Assembly: GCA_005772895.1 (NCBI GenBank)
Contig: SXIH01000065.1
Coordinates: forward strand, 1-62,561
Source: Bacteroidota bacterium
Lineage (GTDB): Bacteria; Bacteroidota; Bacteroidia; 2-12-FULL-35-15
Length of the DNA: 62,561 nt
Direction of reading: 5' to 3'
Below the pieces are notes generated by a model. It was not told the DNA's origin. It ran no database searches and saw only the letters and a list, made by a program, of their open reading frames with translations. Position 1 is the first letter of the stretch, and each line of letters opens with the position of its first letter. A program made the position numbers and the translations under genes. Of this stretch, positions 41,272 through 50,251 are shown piece by piece.

Positions 41272-42534
41272 ATGTTCTACTACTTATTCGATTTTTTAGA
41301 CAAACAATTTGATGTTCCCGGAGCAGGAGTATTTCAATACATCTCTTTCCGTGCTGCAATGGCATTGATTGGTTCACTTTTGATTTCATTAGTGTTTGGT
41401 AAACGCATTATCAATTTATTACACAGAAAACAAGTTGGCGAAACAGTTCGTGATTTAGGATTAACAGGACAATTAGAGAAAAAAGGAACACCTACAATGG
41501 GTGGACTAATTATTCTTTCTGCTATTCTGGTTCCAACTTTATTGTTTGCAAAACTTCATAATGTATACATCATTTTAATGTTGCTTTCAACTGTTTGGTT
41601 GGGTGCAATTGGATTTTTAGATGATTATATCAAAGTCTTCAAAAAAAATAAAGCAGGACTAGCAGGAAAATTTAAAGTGCTCGGACAAATTGGAATAGGA
41701 TTAATAGTTGGGATAACACTTTATTGTAATGATGAAGTAGTTGTGAAAGAAAAAATATTTGCTGGAAAAATTCCAACTATGGATGTGGTTAGCACTTCGC
41801 AGCAAAATACTCAAATAGCAGTGTATGCTGAAGAGCCTACTAAGTCGATGAAAACGACAATTCCTTTTGTGAAAAATAACGAATTGGATTATTCAAAAGT
41901 GCTTTCCTTTTTAGGAGATGATTATCAAAAATGGGCTTGGATAATTTTTATCCCTTTTGTAATAATTATTGTCACTGCAGTTTCTAACGGAGCAAATATT
42001 ACAGATGGAATTGATGGGCTTGCAACAGGAACTTCTGCAATTATCGGAGTGGTTTTAGGAATCCTCGCATATGTTTCTGGTAACACTGTTTTTGCAGATT
42101 ATTTGAACATTATGTACATACCAAATTCGGGTGAGCTGGTAATTTTTATTGCAGCATTTGTTGGAGCATGTGTTGGTTTCTTGTGGTACAACTCTTTCCC
42201 AGCACAAGTATTTATGGGTGATACAGGAAGTTTAGCATTGGGCGGAATCATTGCTGTATTTGCAATTGCCATTCGTAAAGAACTTCTTATTCCAATATTA
42301 TGCGGAGTATTCTTAGTAGAAAATCTTTCAGTAATGATGCAAGTAGCATACTTCAAACGAATGAAGAAAAAATTCGGAATTGAATATGCGCGTGAGAACC
42401 GACTTTTTAAAATGGCTCCATTGCATCATCACTATCAAAAATTGGGAATGCATGAATCAAAAATTGTTTCACGCTTTTGGATTATCGGAATCATGTTGGC
42501 AGTGTTAACAATTGTTACACTAAAGTTAAGATAG
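41272..42534 (+). CDS. mraY: phospho-MurNAc-pentapeptide transferase MraY, 420 aa
   Basis: Makes lipid I at the inner membrane. About ten hydrophobic helices; conserved [11 protein letters not shown], the Asp pair in [35 protein letters not shown] and the [15 protein letters not shown] loop. Bacteroidota MraY proteins carry a longer periplasmic/cytoplasmic insertion (here about residues 155-215), which accounts for 420 rather than 360 residues. Its TAG stop is directly followed by the murD ATG with no gap. Confidence 0.97.
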   Translation: MFYYLFDFLDKQFDVPGAGVFQYISFRAAMALIGSLLISLVFGKRIINLLHRKQVGETVRDLGLTGQLEKKGTPTMGGLIILSAILVPTLLFAKLHNVYIILMLLSTVWLGAIGFLDDYIKVFKKNKAGLAGKFKVLGQIGIGLIVGITLYCNDEVVVKEKIFAGKIPTMDVVSTSQQNTQIAVYAEEPTKSMKTTIPFVKNNELDYSKVLSFLGDDYQKWAWIIFIPFVIIIVTAVSNGANITDGIDGLATGTSAIIGVVLGILAYVSGNTVFADYLNIMYIPNSGELVIFIAAFVGACVGFLWYNSFPAQVFMGDTGSLALGGIIAVFAIAIRKELLIPILCGVFLVENLSVMMQVAYFKRMKKKFGIEYARENRLFKMAPLHHHYQKLGMHESKIVSRFWIIGIMLAVLTIVTLKLR

Positions 42535-43875
42535 ATGAAACGCTTGGTGATACTTGGCGGTGGAGAGAGTGGTGTAGGTACTGCGGTACTTGCACAAAAA
42601 AAAGGATTTGAAGTTTTCCTATCAGATAAAGGAAAATTAAAAGAGAAGTACAAAAACGTTCTTTCAAAAACCGGAATTAAGTGGGAAGAAGAAAAACATT
42701 CTGAAGACTTGATATTAAATGCTGATGAAGTGGTGAAGAGTCCGGGTATTCCTGATAAAGCTGATTTAATAAAAGCTTTGAACAAAAAAGGAATACCGGT
42801 GATATCAGAAATTGAATTCGCTGGAAGATATACAAATGCAAAAAAGATTTGTATTACAGGAAGCAATGGAAAAACAACAACAACATTGCTGACTTATCAC
42901 ATGATGCAGAAAGCAGGATTGAATGTAGGATTAGCAGGAAATGTTGGAAAAAGTTTCGCAATGCAGGTGGCAGAGAATGACTTTGATTTTTATGTGTTGG
43001 AGTTGAGCAGTTTTCAATTGGATGGAATGTTTGAGTTTAAAGCAGACATCGCGATTCTTTTAAACATCACTCCGGATCACTTGGATAGATACGATTACAA
43101 ATTAGAAAATTATGCGGATTCAAAATTCAGAATAATACAAAATCAAACAGAATTGGATGCATTTATTTATTGCATCGATGATGAAGTAACAATGAAAACT
43201 ATAACAACAAAAAATATTAAAGCAAAACAATATCCTATTTCAATTAAACAAGAATTGGAAATAGGAGCATACTTAAAAGAAAACAATCAATTAATAATAA
43301 ATACAAATAACACTAATCCCTTATTTATGACAATTCAAGAACTAGCATTACAAGGAAAACACAACATCTACAACTCAATGGCTGCAGGTGTTACCGGCAA
43401 ACTAGTAGAAATCAGAAAAGAAACTATTCGCGAGAGTCTTTCTGATTTTCACAACATCGATCACCGACTTGAGTTGGTAGGAAATGTTCATGGAATAGAA
43501 TTTATTAACGACTCAAAAGCGACCAATGTGAACTCTACATGGTATGCCTTAGAAAGTATGAACAATCCTGTTATACTTATTCTTGGAGGAGTTGATAAAG
43601 GAAATGATTACTCAATGCTTAACGATTTGGTAAAAGCGAAAGTAAAAGCAATCATTTGTTTGGGAACAGACAATAAAAAAATTATCAAAGCTTTTGGTGG
43701 AATGGTTGAAACCATTTTAGAAGCAAAATCTGCAAAAGAAGCAGTTGCTCAATCATACAAAATCGGTAAAAAGGGAGATACCGTTTTGTTGTCGCCTGCA
43801 TGTGCAAGTTTTGATATGTTTGAAAATTACGAAGACCGCGGAACTCAGTTTAAACAAGCTGTTCGTGCACTTTAA
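42535..43875 (+). CDS. murD: UDP-MurNAc-L-Ala:D-Glu ligase MurD, 446 aa
   Basis: Adds D-glutamate to UDP-MurNAc-L-Ala. N-terminal Rossmann-type domain (RLVILGGGESGVGTAVLA), ATP loop ITGSNGKTTTTLL (about 107-119), central LNITPDHLDRYD, and a full C-terminal domain (IEFINDSKATNVNSTWYAL, GGVDKGNDY, LLSPACASFDMFENYEDRG). All functional motifs are intact, which matters because the next gene duplicates only the C-terminal domain. Confidence 0.97.
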   Translation: MKRLVILGGGESGVGTAVLAQKKGFEVFLSDKGKLKEKYKNVLSKTGIKWEEEKHSEDLILNADEVVKSPGIPDKADLIKALNKKGIPVISEIEFAGRYTNAKKICITGSNGKTTTTLLTYHMMQKAGLNVGLAGNVGKSFAMQVAENDFDFYVLELSSFQLDGMFEFKADIAILLNITPDHLDRYDYKLENYADSKFRIIQNQTELDAFIYCIDDEVTMKTITTKNIKAKQYPISIKQELEIGAYLKENNQLIINTNNTNPLFMTIQELALQGKHNIYNSMAAGVTGKLVEIRKETIRESLSDFHNIDHRLELVGNVHGIEFINDSKATNVNSTWYALESMNNPVILILGGVDKGNDYSMLNDLVKAKVKAIICLGTDNKKIIKAFGGMVETILEAKSAKEAVAQSYKIGKKGDTVLLSPACASFDMFENYEDRGTQFKQAVRAL

Positions 43876-43910
43876 AATTAATTGATTGTGTTATTTAAAA
43901 TTAAAAAAAG

Positions 43911-44414
43911 ATGACAGAAAAAATAAGAAATTATCACGATAAGTTAAATCAAACATTGTTGACTCGCAACCGTGTTCGGTCTTCTGAAGACGATCATCAA
44001 TTGGAATTTGTGGAAGAAATAAATGGCGTAGCCTTTATTAACGACTCCAAATCCATTCGCTTAACCGCAACCAGGAATGCATTAGAAGCTATAGAAACTT
44101 CTGTTGTGTTAATTGTTGGTGGTGATGATCGCGACAATGATTATTCGGTAATTGCCCAGCAGGTAAAACAAAAAGTAGTTGCTGTTGTTTATCTCGGACA
44201 TTACAGTGATAAAATTTTAAAATATTATTCGTCACATAAAATGCTTTTTGGTAAAGCGTCAACAATTAAGGAGGCTGTTCAAATAGCTGCTGCTTATTCA
44301 TTGTCAGGAGATGTTGTGTTATTCTCTCCTGCTTGTCCGAGCTATCACGCGTATGATAATTACAAGAACAGAGGGAATGAGTTTAAAGATGTTGTTAAGA
44401 ATTTAAAAAAATAA
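43911..44414 (+). CDS. stand-alone MurD C-terminal-domain paralogue, 167 aa
   Basis: Residues about 30-165 align along their whole length with the C-terminal (glutamate-ligase) domain of the preceding MurD: FINDSKSIRLTATRNALEA against FINDSKATNVNSTWYALES, GGDDRDNDYSVI against GGVDKGNDYSML, and LFSPACPSYHAYDNYKNRG against LLSPACASFDMFENYEDRG. There is no ATP-binding central domain and no N-terminal domain; the first 30 residues are unrelated. The DSK lysine and the SPAC serine persist, but the D-Glu-contacting Thr of DSKATN is Ile here. It is neither a MurD fragment nor a frameshift product, since MurD upstream is complete. Its function is unknown; a regulatory or scaffold role in the Mur complex is inference. 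Confidence 0.8.
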   Translation: MTEKIRNYHDKLNQTLLTRNRVRSSEDDHQLEFVEEINGVAFINDSKSIRLTATRNALEAIETSVVLIVGGDDRDNDYSVIAQQVKQKVVAVVYLGHYSDKILKYYSSHKMLFGKASTIKEAVQIAAAYSLSGDVVLFSPACPSYHAYDNYKNRGNEFKDVVKNLKK

Positions 44415-44423
44415 AAATCTATT

Positions 44424-44449
44424 CTCCCTAAATGGGGAGGTTGGAGGAG
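44424..44449 (+). repeat. TCTCCC-hairpin repeat supplying the ftsW ribosome-binding region
   Basis: TCTCCC-TAAAT-GGGGAGG followed by TTGGAGGAGC and the ftsW ATG at 44451. Same architecture as the repeats at 29584 and 34212. The GGAGG of its tail is 6 bases before the start codon. Confidence 0.6.
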
Positions 44450-44450
44450 C

Positions 44451-45599
44451 ATGAATTTATTTAAATACATAAAAGGTGATAAGGTTATTTGGACTGTAGT
44501 TGTTCTGCTGTCCTTATTATCTATTTTGGTTGTGTATAGTTCAGTTGTTGCATTGGCATACCGTTATAAAAATGGCGACACCGGTTCATATTTAATAAAA
44601 CATATTTTTATTGTTGGTTCAGGAATCTTTTTAATGTATCTGATTCATAAAGTAAAGTATTCTTATTTTTCCCGAATTTCACAGATCGCAGTAATTCTTG
44701 CCGCACCTTTATTATTATATACACTATTAAATGGAGTAAGTGCGGGTGAAGCATCGCGTTGGTTAGCTATTCCTGGAACTTCATTAACATTTCAAACTTC
44801 CGATTTTGCAAAACTTGCCTTGATTGTTTATGTAGGAAGAATGCTATCCATTAAACAAGATGTTATAAAAGACTTCAAGCAAGGTTTTTTACCAATTGTT
44901 ATTCCTGTTGTTGTTATTTGCGCTTTAATTTTTCCGGCAAATTTTTCCACTGCAGCCTTATTGTTTTTAACCTGTTTAGTTTTGATGTTTGTCGGGCGGA
45001 TGAATGCAAAACATTTGTGGTTGTTAATTGGTTCCGGTGTAGTATTTATCGCTTTACTGGTTTTAATTATATGGAATTTTCCGAATGCAATTCCTCGGGG
45101 AACAACTTGGAAAGCACGTATCGAGAATTTTAAAACAGGAGACAGCGAAAGTAATTTTCAAGCTGAACAGGCTAAGATTGCTATTGCCAGAGGGATTGTT
45201 CCACAAGGTCCGGGAAATAGTATTTCAAGAAATTTTTTACCGCAAGCATCTTCCGATTTTATTTTTGCAATTCTGATTGAAGAGTGGGGACTGATAACTG
45301 CGGTCATCATAGTTTTTTTATATATCGTATTGCTCTTCCGGGGAGTACGAATTGCTAATAAGAGTGAACGAACCTTTGGAAGTTTACTCGCAATTGGCTT
45401 AACCTTTAGTTTGGTGTTTCAAGCAATGATTAATATGGCCGTTGCAGTGAATTTATTTCCGGTAACCGGACAACCACTTCCCTTAATTAGTATGGGTGGA
45501 ACATCCATTTGGTTTACCAGTATTTCAATTGGAATTATTTTGAGCGTGAGCAGAGAAACAGAAATTTCACAGGAAGGAGGCGAACTTGCAACCGCTTAA
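44451..45599 (+). CDS. ftsW: septal peptidoglycan glycosyltransferase FtsW, 382 aa
   Basis: SEDS-family polymerase with about ten transmembrane helices. Conserved blocks: GEASRWLAIPGTSLTFQTSDFAKLALIVYVGRML (including the RW and the QxSxxxK-like segment), ARGIVPQGPGNSISRNFLPQASSDFIFAILIEEWG with the catalytic-region Asp/Glu, and the C-terminal NLFPVTGQPLPLISMGGTSIWF. The last codons overlap the murG start by 14 bases. Preceded by a repeat-derived GGAGG site. Confidence 0.96.
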   Translation: MNLFKYIKGDKVIWTVVVLLSLLSILVVYSSVVALAYRYKNGDTGSYLIKHIFIVGSGIFLMYLIHKVKYSYFSRISQIAVILAAPLLLYTLLNGVSAGEASRWLAIPGTSLTFQTSDFAKLALIVYVGRMLSIKQDVIKDFKQGFLPIVIPVVVICALIFPANFSTAALLFLTCLVLMFVGRMNAKHLWLLIGSGVVFIALLVLIIWNFPNAIPRGTTWKARIENFKTGDSESNFQAEQAKIAIARGIVPQGPGNSISRNFLPQASSDFIFAILIEEWGLITAVIIVFLYIVLLFRGVRIANKSERTFGSLLAIGLTFSLVFQAMINMAVAVNLFPVTGQPLPLISMGGTSIWFTSISIGIILSVSRETEISQEGGELATA

Positions 45600-46698
45600 G
45601 ATTATAGTTAGTGGAGGAGGAACAGGCGGACATATTTTTCCGGCCATCGCTATTGCAAACGCTATTAAAAGTTTACGCCCGGATACTGAATTTTTATTTG
45701 TTGGTGCAGAAGGGAAAATGGAAATGGAAAAAGTACCGGCTGCAGGATACAATATTGAAGGGCTTTGGATTTCAGGTTTTCAAAGAAAATTGTCGATGTC
45801 GAATTTAGCTTTTCCTTTTAAAGTTATCAGCAGTTTGATGAAAGCAAAAAAAATATTGAAATCCTTTAAGCCGGATGCAGTTATTGGTACCGGTGGATTT
45901 GCAAGCGGTCCAATGTTACAAGTTGCAGCAAAAAATGGTGTGGCAACATTGGTTCAAGAGCAAAACTCCTATCCGGGAATCACAAATAAAATACTTTCTA
46001 AAAAAGTAGACAGAATTTGTGTGGCTTATGCAGGAATGGAAAAGTATTTTCCGAAAGAAAAAATTTTATTGACAGGGAATCCTGTCCGACAAGACATTTT
46101 AATTCTTGATGGAAAAAAAGAAAGAGGGTTAGAATATTTTGGATTGAGTGCTGATAAAAAAGTCATTCTAGTGATTGGAGGAAGTTTGGGTGCAAGAACA
46201 ATAAATGAAAGCATCATTAAATGTTTAGAAACATTTGCAAAAAATAATATCCAGTTGGTTTGGCAGACAGGCAAAGGATTTTACGAAACCGCAAAAATTT
46301 CTGTGTCGCAATACGATGCAAAAGGAATAAAAGCATACGATTTCATTCAAAAAATGGATTATGCTTATGCAGTTGCAGATTTGGTGATTTCAAGAGCAGG
46401 AGCCAGTTCGGTTTCGGAATTATGTTTGGTTAAAAAACCTTGTATTTTAATTCCTTCACCCAACGTAGCAGAAGATCATCAAACAAAAAATGCAATGGCA
46501 TTAGTAACATACAATGCAGCTGTCATTTTAAAAGATGTGGACGCCAGAGAAAAATTATGTGCCGATACATTGGAGTTGATAAAAGATGCAGAAAAGTGTT
46601 TTAAGCTTTCGGAGAACATTGGAAAATTAGCGTTTCAGGATTCGGCAATTGTCATTGCAAATGAAGTGTTGAGTTTGATAAATAAAAAGATTAAATGA
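45586..46698 (+). CDS. murG: UDP-GlcNAc:lipid I GlcNAc transferase MurG, 370 aa
   Basis: Makes lipid II from lipid I on the inner face of the membrane. N-terminal SGGGTGGHIFPAIAIANA, the segment VIGTGGFASGPMLQVA, VQEQNSYPGITNK, GNPVR and the C-terminal GASSVSELCLVKKPCILIPSPNVAEDHQTKNA are all diagnostic of MurG. The start is TTG at 45586, inside the end of ftsW (14-base overlap); its stop overlaps the murC ATG in ATGA. Confidence 0.96.
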   Translation: MQPLKIIVSGGGTGGHIFPAIAIANAIKSLRPDTEFLFVGAEGKMEMEKVPAAGYNIEGLWISGFQRKLSMSNLAFPFKVISSLMKAKKILKSFKPDAVIGTGGFASGPMLQVAAKNGVATLVQEQNSYPGITNKILSKKVDRICVAYAGMEKYFPKEKILLTGNPVRQDILILDGKKERGLEYFGLSADKKVILVIGGSLGARTINESIIKCLETFAKNNIQLVWQTGKGFYETAKISVSQYDAKGIKAYDFIQKMDYAYAVADLVISRAGASSVSELCLVKKPCILIPSPNVAEDHQTKNAMALVTYNAAVILKDVDAREKLCADTLELIKDAEKCFKLSENIGKLAFQDSAIVIANEVLSLINKKIK

Positions 46699-47960
46699 AT
46701 TTGAATAAAATGCATAGTGTGTATTTCCTTGGAATTGGCGGTATCGGCATGAGTGCCCTTGCCCGTTATTTCAATGCTATGGGGAAAAGAGTCGCAGGCT
46801 ATGATAAAACTTCAACCAAGCTTACGGATGAATTAATTGCTGAAGGAATTGAAATTCATTTTGAAGACCATATCAGAAATATTCCTAAATACATTAAAGA
46901 ACTTCCTTTTGATACCGATAATATATTAATAGTTTTTACACCTGCCGTTCCACTTGACCACAGCGAGTATGTTTTTTTTAATTTAAATGGGTTTAACATT
47001 AAAAAAAGAGCTGAAGTTTTAGGGATGATTACAGAATCTGCGCATACTATCGCTGTGGCCGGAACGCATGGTAAAACAACCACTTCATCATTGACAGCAC
47101 ACATTTTAAAGTCAGCAGGACTGGATCCATCTGCATTTTTAGGAGGAATAACTCAAAATTATAATACTAATTTACTTCTTAGCTCAAAACTAAAAAACTC
47201 CGAACCTGCCTACCGGTCAGGCAGGCTCCCGACTCCCGATTCCCGGCTAATAGTGGTAGAAGCAGATGAATATGATCGTTCTTTTTTAACGCTTCATCCG
47301 GAAATTGCAGTTATTACTTCTGTAGATGCTGACCATCTCGATATTTATGGTGACAAGAGTCATGTTGAGGAATCTTTTTCATTGTTTGCAAAACAAGTGA
47401 AATCAAAATTGATTTTGAAAAAAAGTATTGTTGGAAAAGTGAATGCTGAAATGAAAGCAATTACTTATGCAGTAAATGATGAGTCGGCTGATTATTTTGC
47501 TAAAGACATTAAAATTGAAAATGGATTTTATCGTTATACAATTGTAACTCCAACATCTGTTTTTGAAAGTATTGTAATGGGACTGCCGGGTTTACACAAT
47601 GTCGAAAATTCTGTAGCGGCTGTCGCTATAGCTTGTCAGTTAAATATTTCGGAAGAAATCATTCGTAAGTCCTTGGCTTCATTTAAAGGTGTGAAACGTA
47701 GATTTGATTATCATATTAAAACTGATAAATTGGTTTTTATTGATGACTATGCACATCATCCGGAAGAATTAAAAGCAACAATCAGCTCAGCAAAAGAAAT
47801 GTATCCCGGAAAAAAAATTACAGGAATATTTCAGCCTCATTTATTTTCTCGGACACGTGATTTTGCAGATGACTTTGCAAGAAGTTTAGATTTATTAGAT
47901 GAATGTATTTTAATGGAGATTTATCCAGCACGTGAATTACCCATCGAGGGCGTTTCTTAA
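46695..47960 (+). CDS. murC: UDP-MurNAc:L-alanine ligase MurC, interrupted by premature TAA, 421 of about 476 aa
   Basis: First Mur ligase. GIGGIGMSALARYF at the N-terminus, ATP loop AGTHGKTTTSSL, central VVEADEYDRSFL and DADHLDIYG, C-terminal FIDDYAHHPEE and GIFQPHLFSRTRDFADDFA. Two oddities. First, residues about 166-187 (KNSEPAYRSGRLPTPDSRL) replace a tight loop and come from a dispersed palindromic repeat, in frame. Second, the ORF stops after ARELPIEGVS at a TAA (47958-47960), while the frame continues for 54 codons with normal MurC sequence to a TGA overlapping ftsQ. TCA to TAA is the simplest explanation. MurC is normally essential, so either the sequence has an error or the truncated/read-through protein still works. 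Confidence 0.93.
   Translation: MNLNKMHSVYFLGIGGIGMSALARYFNAMGKRVAGYDKTSTKLTDELIAEGIEIHFEDHIRNIPKYIKELPFDTDNILIVFTPAVPLDHSEYVFFNLNGFNIKKRAEVLGMITESAHTIAVAGTHGKTTTSSLTAHILKSAGLDPSAFLGGITQNYNTNLLLSSKLKNSEPAYRSGRLPTPDSRLIVVEADEYDRSFLTLHPEIAVITSVDADHLDIYGDKSHVEESFSLFAKQVKSKLILKKSIVGKVNAEMKAITYAVNDESADYFAKDIKIENGFYRYTIVTPTSVFESIVMGLPGLHNVENSVAAVAIACQLNISEEIIRKSLASFKGVKRRFDYHIKTDKLVFIDDYAHHPEELKATISSAKEMYPGKKITGIFQPHLFSRTRDFADDFARSLDLLDECILMEIYPARELPIEGVS
47190..47250 (+). repeat. in-frame palindromic repeat (CTGCCT-ACCGGT-AGGCAG type) inside murC
   Basis: A 21-base palindrome at 47205-47225, flanked by AAAAACTCCGAA on one side and GCTCCCGACTCCCGATTCCC on the other. It is nearly identical to the tilS insertion but read in another frame (EPAYRSGRLP instead of NLPTGQAG). 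Confidence 0.9.
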
Positions 47961-48125
47961 CAAATGCTTTTGAATAAAATGAAATCTACCAATAAAAGTA
48001 TTTGCCAGAAAACTGATTTGATACAAGAAGTGGGAAAAAGAGAGATAGAAATATTAATGACAATGGGTGCAGGTGATATAGACACATTTGTTGAGCCAAT
48101 AAAAAATGAATTAAATAAACATTGA
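47961..48125 (+). pseudogene. murC: displaced 3' end of murC after the in-frame TAA
   Basis: Fifty-four codons in the murC frame, QMLLNKMKSTNKSIC... ending ILMTMGAGDIDTFVEPIKNE and a TGA at 48123-48125. MTMGAGDID is the conserved C-terminal motif of MurC, and the natural join is GVS-S-QML. The TGA overlaps the ftsQ TTG start, so the original gene boundary is intact. An ATG one codon after the TAA could allow re-initiation. Confidence 0.85.
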
Positions 48126-48928
48126 AAAAATTAAAAAAAATATTATTTGTTTCACTTTGGGTCAGCTTAATTGTTGGTTTGCTCATAACTATGGGTTTTG
48201 TAAATAAACAGCAAGATGCATTGTTGTGTAATGCGTTAAATGTTTCGGTTAATCAAGATGATGATTTGTACTTTTTAGATAAGTTGGACATTGTTCAGTT
48301 GATCAATGACAGAGGAGACTCAATAGTTGGTCAGCCAAAAGCATCTGTAAATGTTTCTGAAATTGAAAAGGCATTGAATAGTCATGCAGATATTGCAAAC
48401 GCAGAAGTATATATGTCGATTAATGGAGAAGTAAAAGTAGAAGTGAAACAACGTAAACCTGTTGTACGGGTGATTAATTTGGATGGAGATAGTTATTACA
48501 TTGATAATGAAGGAACGTTTATGCCCTTATCTACAAAGTATACAGCAAAAGTGTTAATTGCAAACGGAATGATGTCAGAACCTTTTATTAAACGATATAC
48601 ATATTCAATTGCCGATATCGGAAAGGATAGTTTGTTAAATGCTACAAGTATGTTGGATGAAATATATGCGATGGCAAATTATATAAATGCTGACAAATTT
48701 TGGAGTTCTCAAATTCAGCAGATTTATATAAATAAAGATAGAGACTTGGAAATTGTTCCGATAGTTGGCGATCAAAAAATAATTTTTGGTGACACAACAT
48801 TTATGGATGAAAAATTTAAAAAACTTTTAACGTTCTATCAGCAAGGCTTAAATACAACAGGTTGGTGGGATAAATATTCAACTATCAATCTAAAATTTAA
48901 AAATCAAATTGTTTGTACTAAAAAATAA
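48122..48928 (+). CDS. ftsQ: cell division protein FtsQ, 268 aa
   Basis: Bitopic divisome protein linking FtsA/FtsZ to FtsL/FtsB. Short basic cytoplasmic N-terminus (MKKLKKILF), one transmembrane helix at about residues 7-28, a POTRA-like region with DIVQLINDRGDSIVGQPKASVNVSEIEKALNSH, and the KPVVRVINLDGDSYYIDNEGTFMPLS segment typical of Bacteroidota FtsQ. The start is TTG at 48122, overlapping the end of the original murC frame. 17 bases separate it from ftsA. Confidence 0.93.
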   Translation: MKKLKKILFVSLWVSLIVGLLITMGFVNKQQDALLCNALNVSVNQDDDLYFLDKLDIVQLINDRGDSIVGQPKASVNVSEIEKALNSHADIANAEVYMSINGEVKVEVKQRKPVVRVINLDGDSYYIDNEGTFMPLSTKYTAKVLIANGMMSEPFIKRYTYSIADIGKDSLLNATSMLDEIYAMANYINADKFWSSQIQQIYINKDRDLEIVPIVGDQKIIFGDTTFMDEKFKKLLTFYQQGLNTTGWWDKYSTINLKFKNQIVCTKK

Positions 48929-48945
48929 ATTATAATTATTATAAC

Positions 48946-50226
48946 ATGGAACCATCAGAAATTGTAGTAGGATTAGATATCGGGACAACAAAAATCGTAG
49001 CGATAGTAGGTCGCAGAAATGAATTCGGAAAAATTGAAATTCTTGGAATGGGTAAATCCGAATCCTTCGGAGTTGCCAGAGGAGTAGTTCAAAACATCGA
49101 CCAAACTGTACAGTCGATTAGAACTGCTGTAGAAGAAGCAGAAGCAAAATCAGGCGTTGACATTAAAGTTGTAAACGTTGGTATTGCCGGTCAGCATATC
49201 AGAAGTATGCAGCATCGCGGAATAAAAACCCGAGCAAGTATTGAGCAGGAAATTTCTCAAAATGATATCGATGCTTTGATTGATGACATGTATAAATTGA
49301 TGATGGCACCAGGTGAAGAAATTATTCATGTGTTACCGCAAGAGTATATCATCGATAATGAATCAGGAATTAAAAATCCAATCGGAATGTCTGGAATTCG
49401 TTTAGAAGCGAATTTTCATATTATCACCGGGCAAATTGCTGCAGCTCGTAATATTTATAAATGTGTTCAAAAAGCAGGATTGGAAGTTTCTGAATTGACC
49501 TTAGAACCTCTTGCTTCAGCTGATGCTGTTTTGAGCAATGAAGAAAAAGAAGCAGGAGTTGTTTTGGTAGATATTGGTGGTGGAACAACAGATGTGGCAA
49601 TTTTTCAAGATGGAATCATTCGTCATACTGCTGTTATTCCTTTTGGTGGAAATGTAATTACAGAAGATGTGAAAGAGGGTTGTACAATTATTAAAAGTCA
49701 GGCCGAGCTTTTGAAAATTAAATTCGGTTCTGCATTAGCAAGTGAAAATCAGGAAAACGAAATTGTTTCTATACCCGGTTTAAGAGGAAGAGCGCATAAA
49801 GAAATTTCAGTTCGCAATCTTTCGGCAATTATTCAAGCCCGTATGGAAGAGATTGTAGAGCACGTATATTATGAAATCAAACATTCTGGATACGAGAAAA
49901 AATTAATTGCTGGTATCGTAGTTACAGGTGGTGGAGCACAATTAAAACATGTGTCCCAATTGATTGAATATATCACAGGAATGGATACGAGAGTTGGTTA
50001 TCCAAACGAACATCTGGCAAAAGGAAGTGAAGATGTAACAAGTCCGTTATTTGCCACTTCTGTAGGTTTAGTAATGAAAGGGTTGCAGACCTTGGATAAG
50101 CAAAACAAAAAAATGTTGTCGTCAACTACTGAAAAAGGCGGAATTAAAGGGCATTCTAAAGAAAAAACATCCGGATTTTTTGATAAACTGAAAAGTTTCT
50201 TTGATGAGGATGCGGCTCAAAAGTAG
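48946..50226 (+). CDS. ftsA: cell division protein FtsA, 426 aa
   Basis: Actin-like protein that tethers FtsZ filaments to the membrane. IVVGLDIGTTKIVAIVGRRN (phosphate-1 motif), the 1C domain around VNVGIAGQHIRSMQHRG, VLVDIGGGTTDVAIFQDG (phosphate-2) and IVVTGGGAQLKHV (adenosine motif) are all present. The C-terminal segment KEKTSGFFDKLKSFFDED is a likely amphipathic membrane-targeting helix. It precedes ftsZ by 150 bases that contain a hairpin. Confidence 0.97.
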   Translation: MEPSEIVVGLDIGTTKIVAIVGRRNEFGKIEILGMGKSESFGVARGVVQNIDQTVQSIRTAVEEAEAKSGVDIKVVNVGIAGQHIRSMQHRGIKTRASIEQEISQNDIDALIDDMYKLMMAPGEEIIHVLPQEYIIDNESGIKNPIGMSGIRLEANFHIITGQIAAARNIYKCVQKAGLEVSELTLEPLASADAVLSNEEKEAGVVLVDIGGGTTDVAIFQDGIIRHTAVIPFGGNVITEDVKEGCTIIKSQAELLKIKFGSALASENQENEIVSIPGLRGRAHKEISVRNLSAIIQARMEEIVEHVYYEIKHSGYEKKLIAGIVVTGGGAQLKHVSQLIEYITGMDTRVGYPNEHLAKGSEDVTSPLFATSVGLVMKGLQTLDKQNKKMLSSTTEKGGIKGHSKEKTSGFFDKLKSFFDEDAAQK

Positions 50227-50251
50227 GGCGAAAAGGGGGTGGAAATTAACA

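Noticed and set aside
42435..42866. 143-codon minus-strand ORF over mraY/murD
   Set aside because: Antisense shadow of two well-supported genes.
43911..44414. Frameshifted end of murD
   Set aside because: The preceding MurD is complete with its own intact C-terminal domain; this is a separate paralogous frame.
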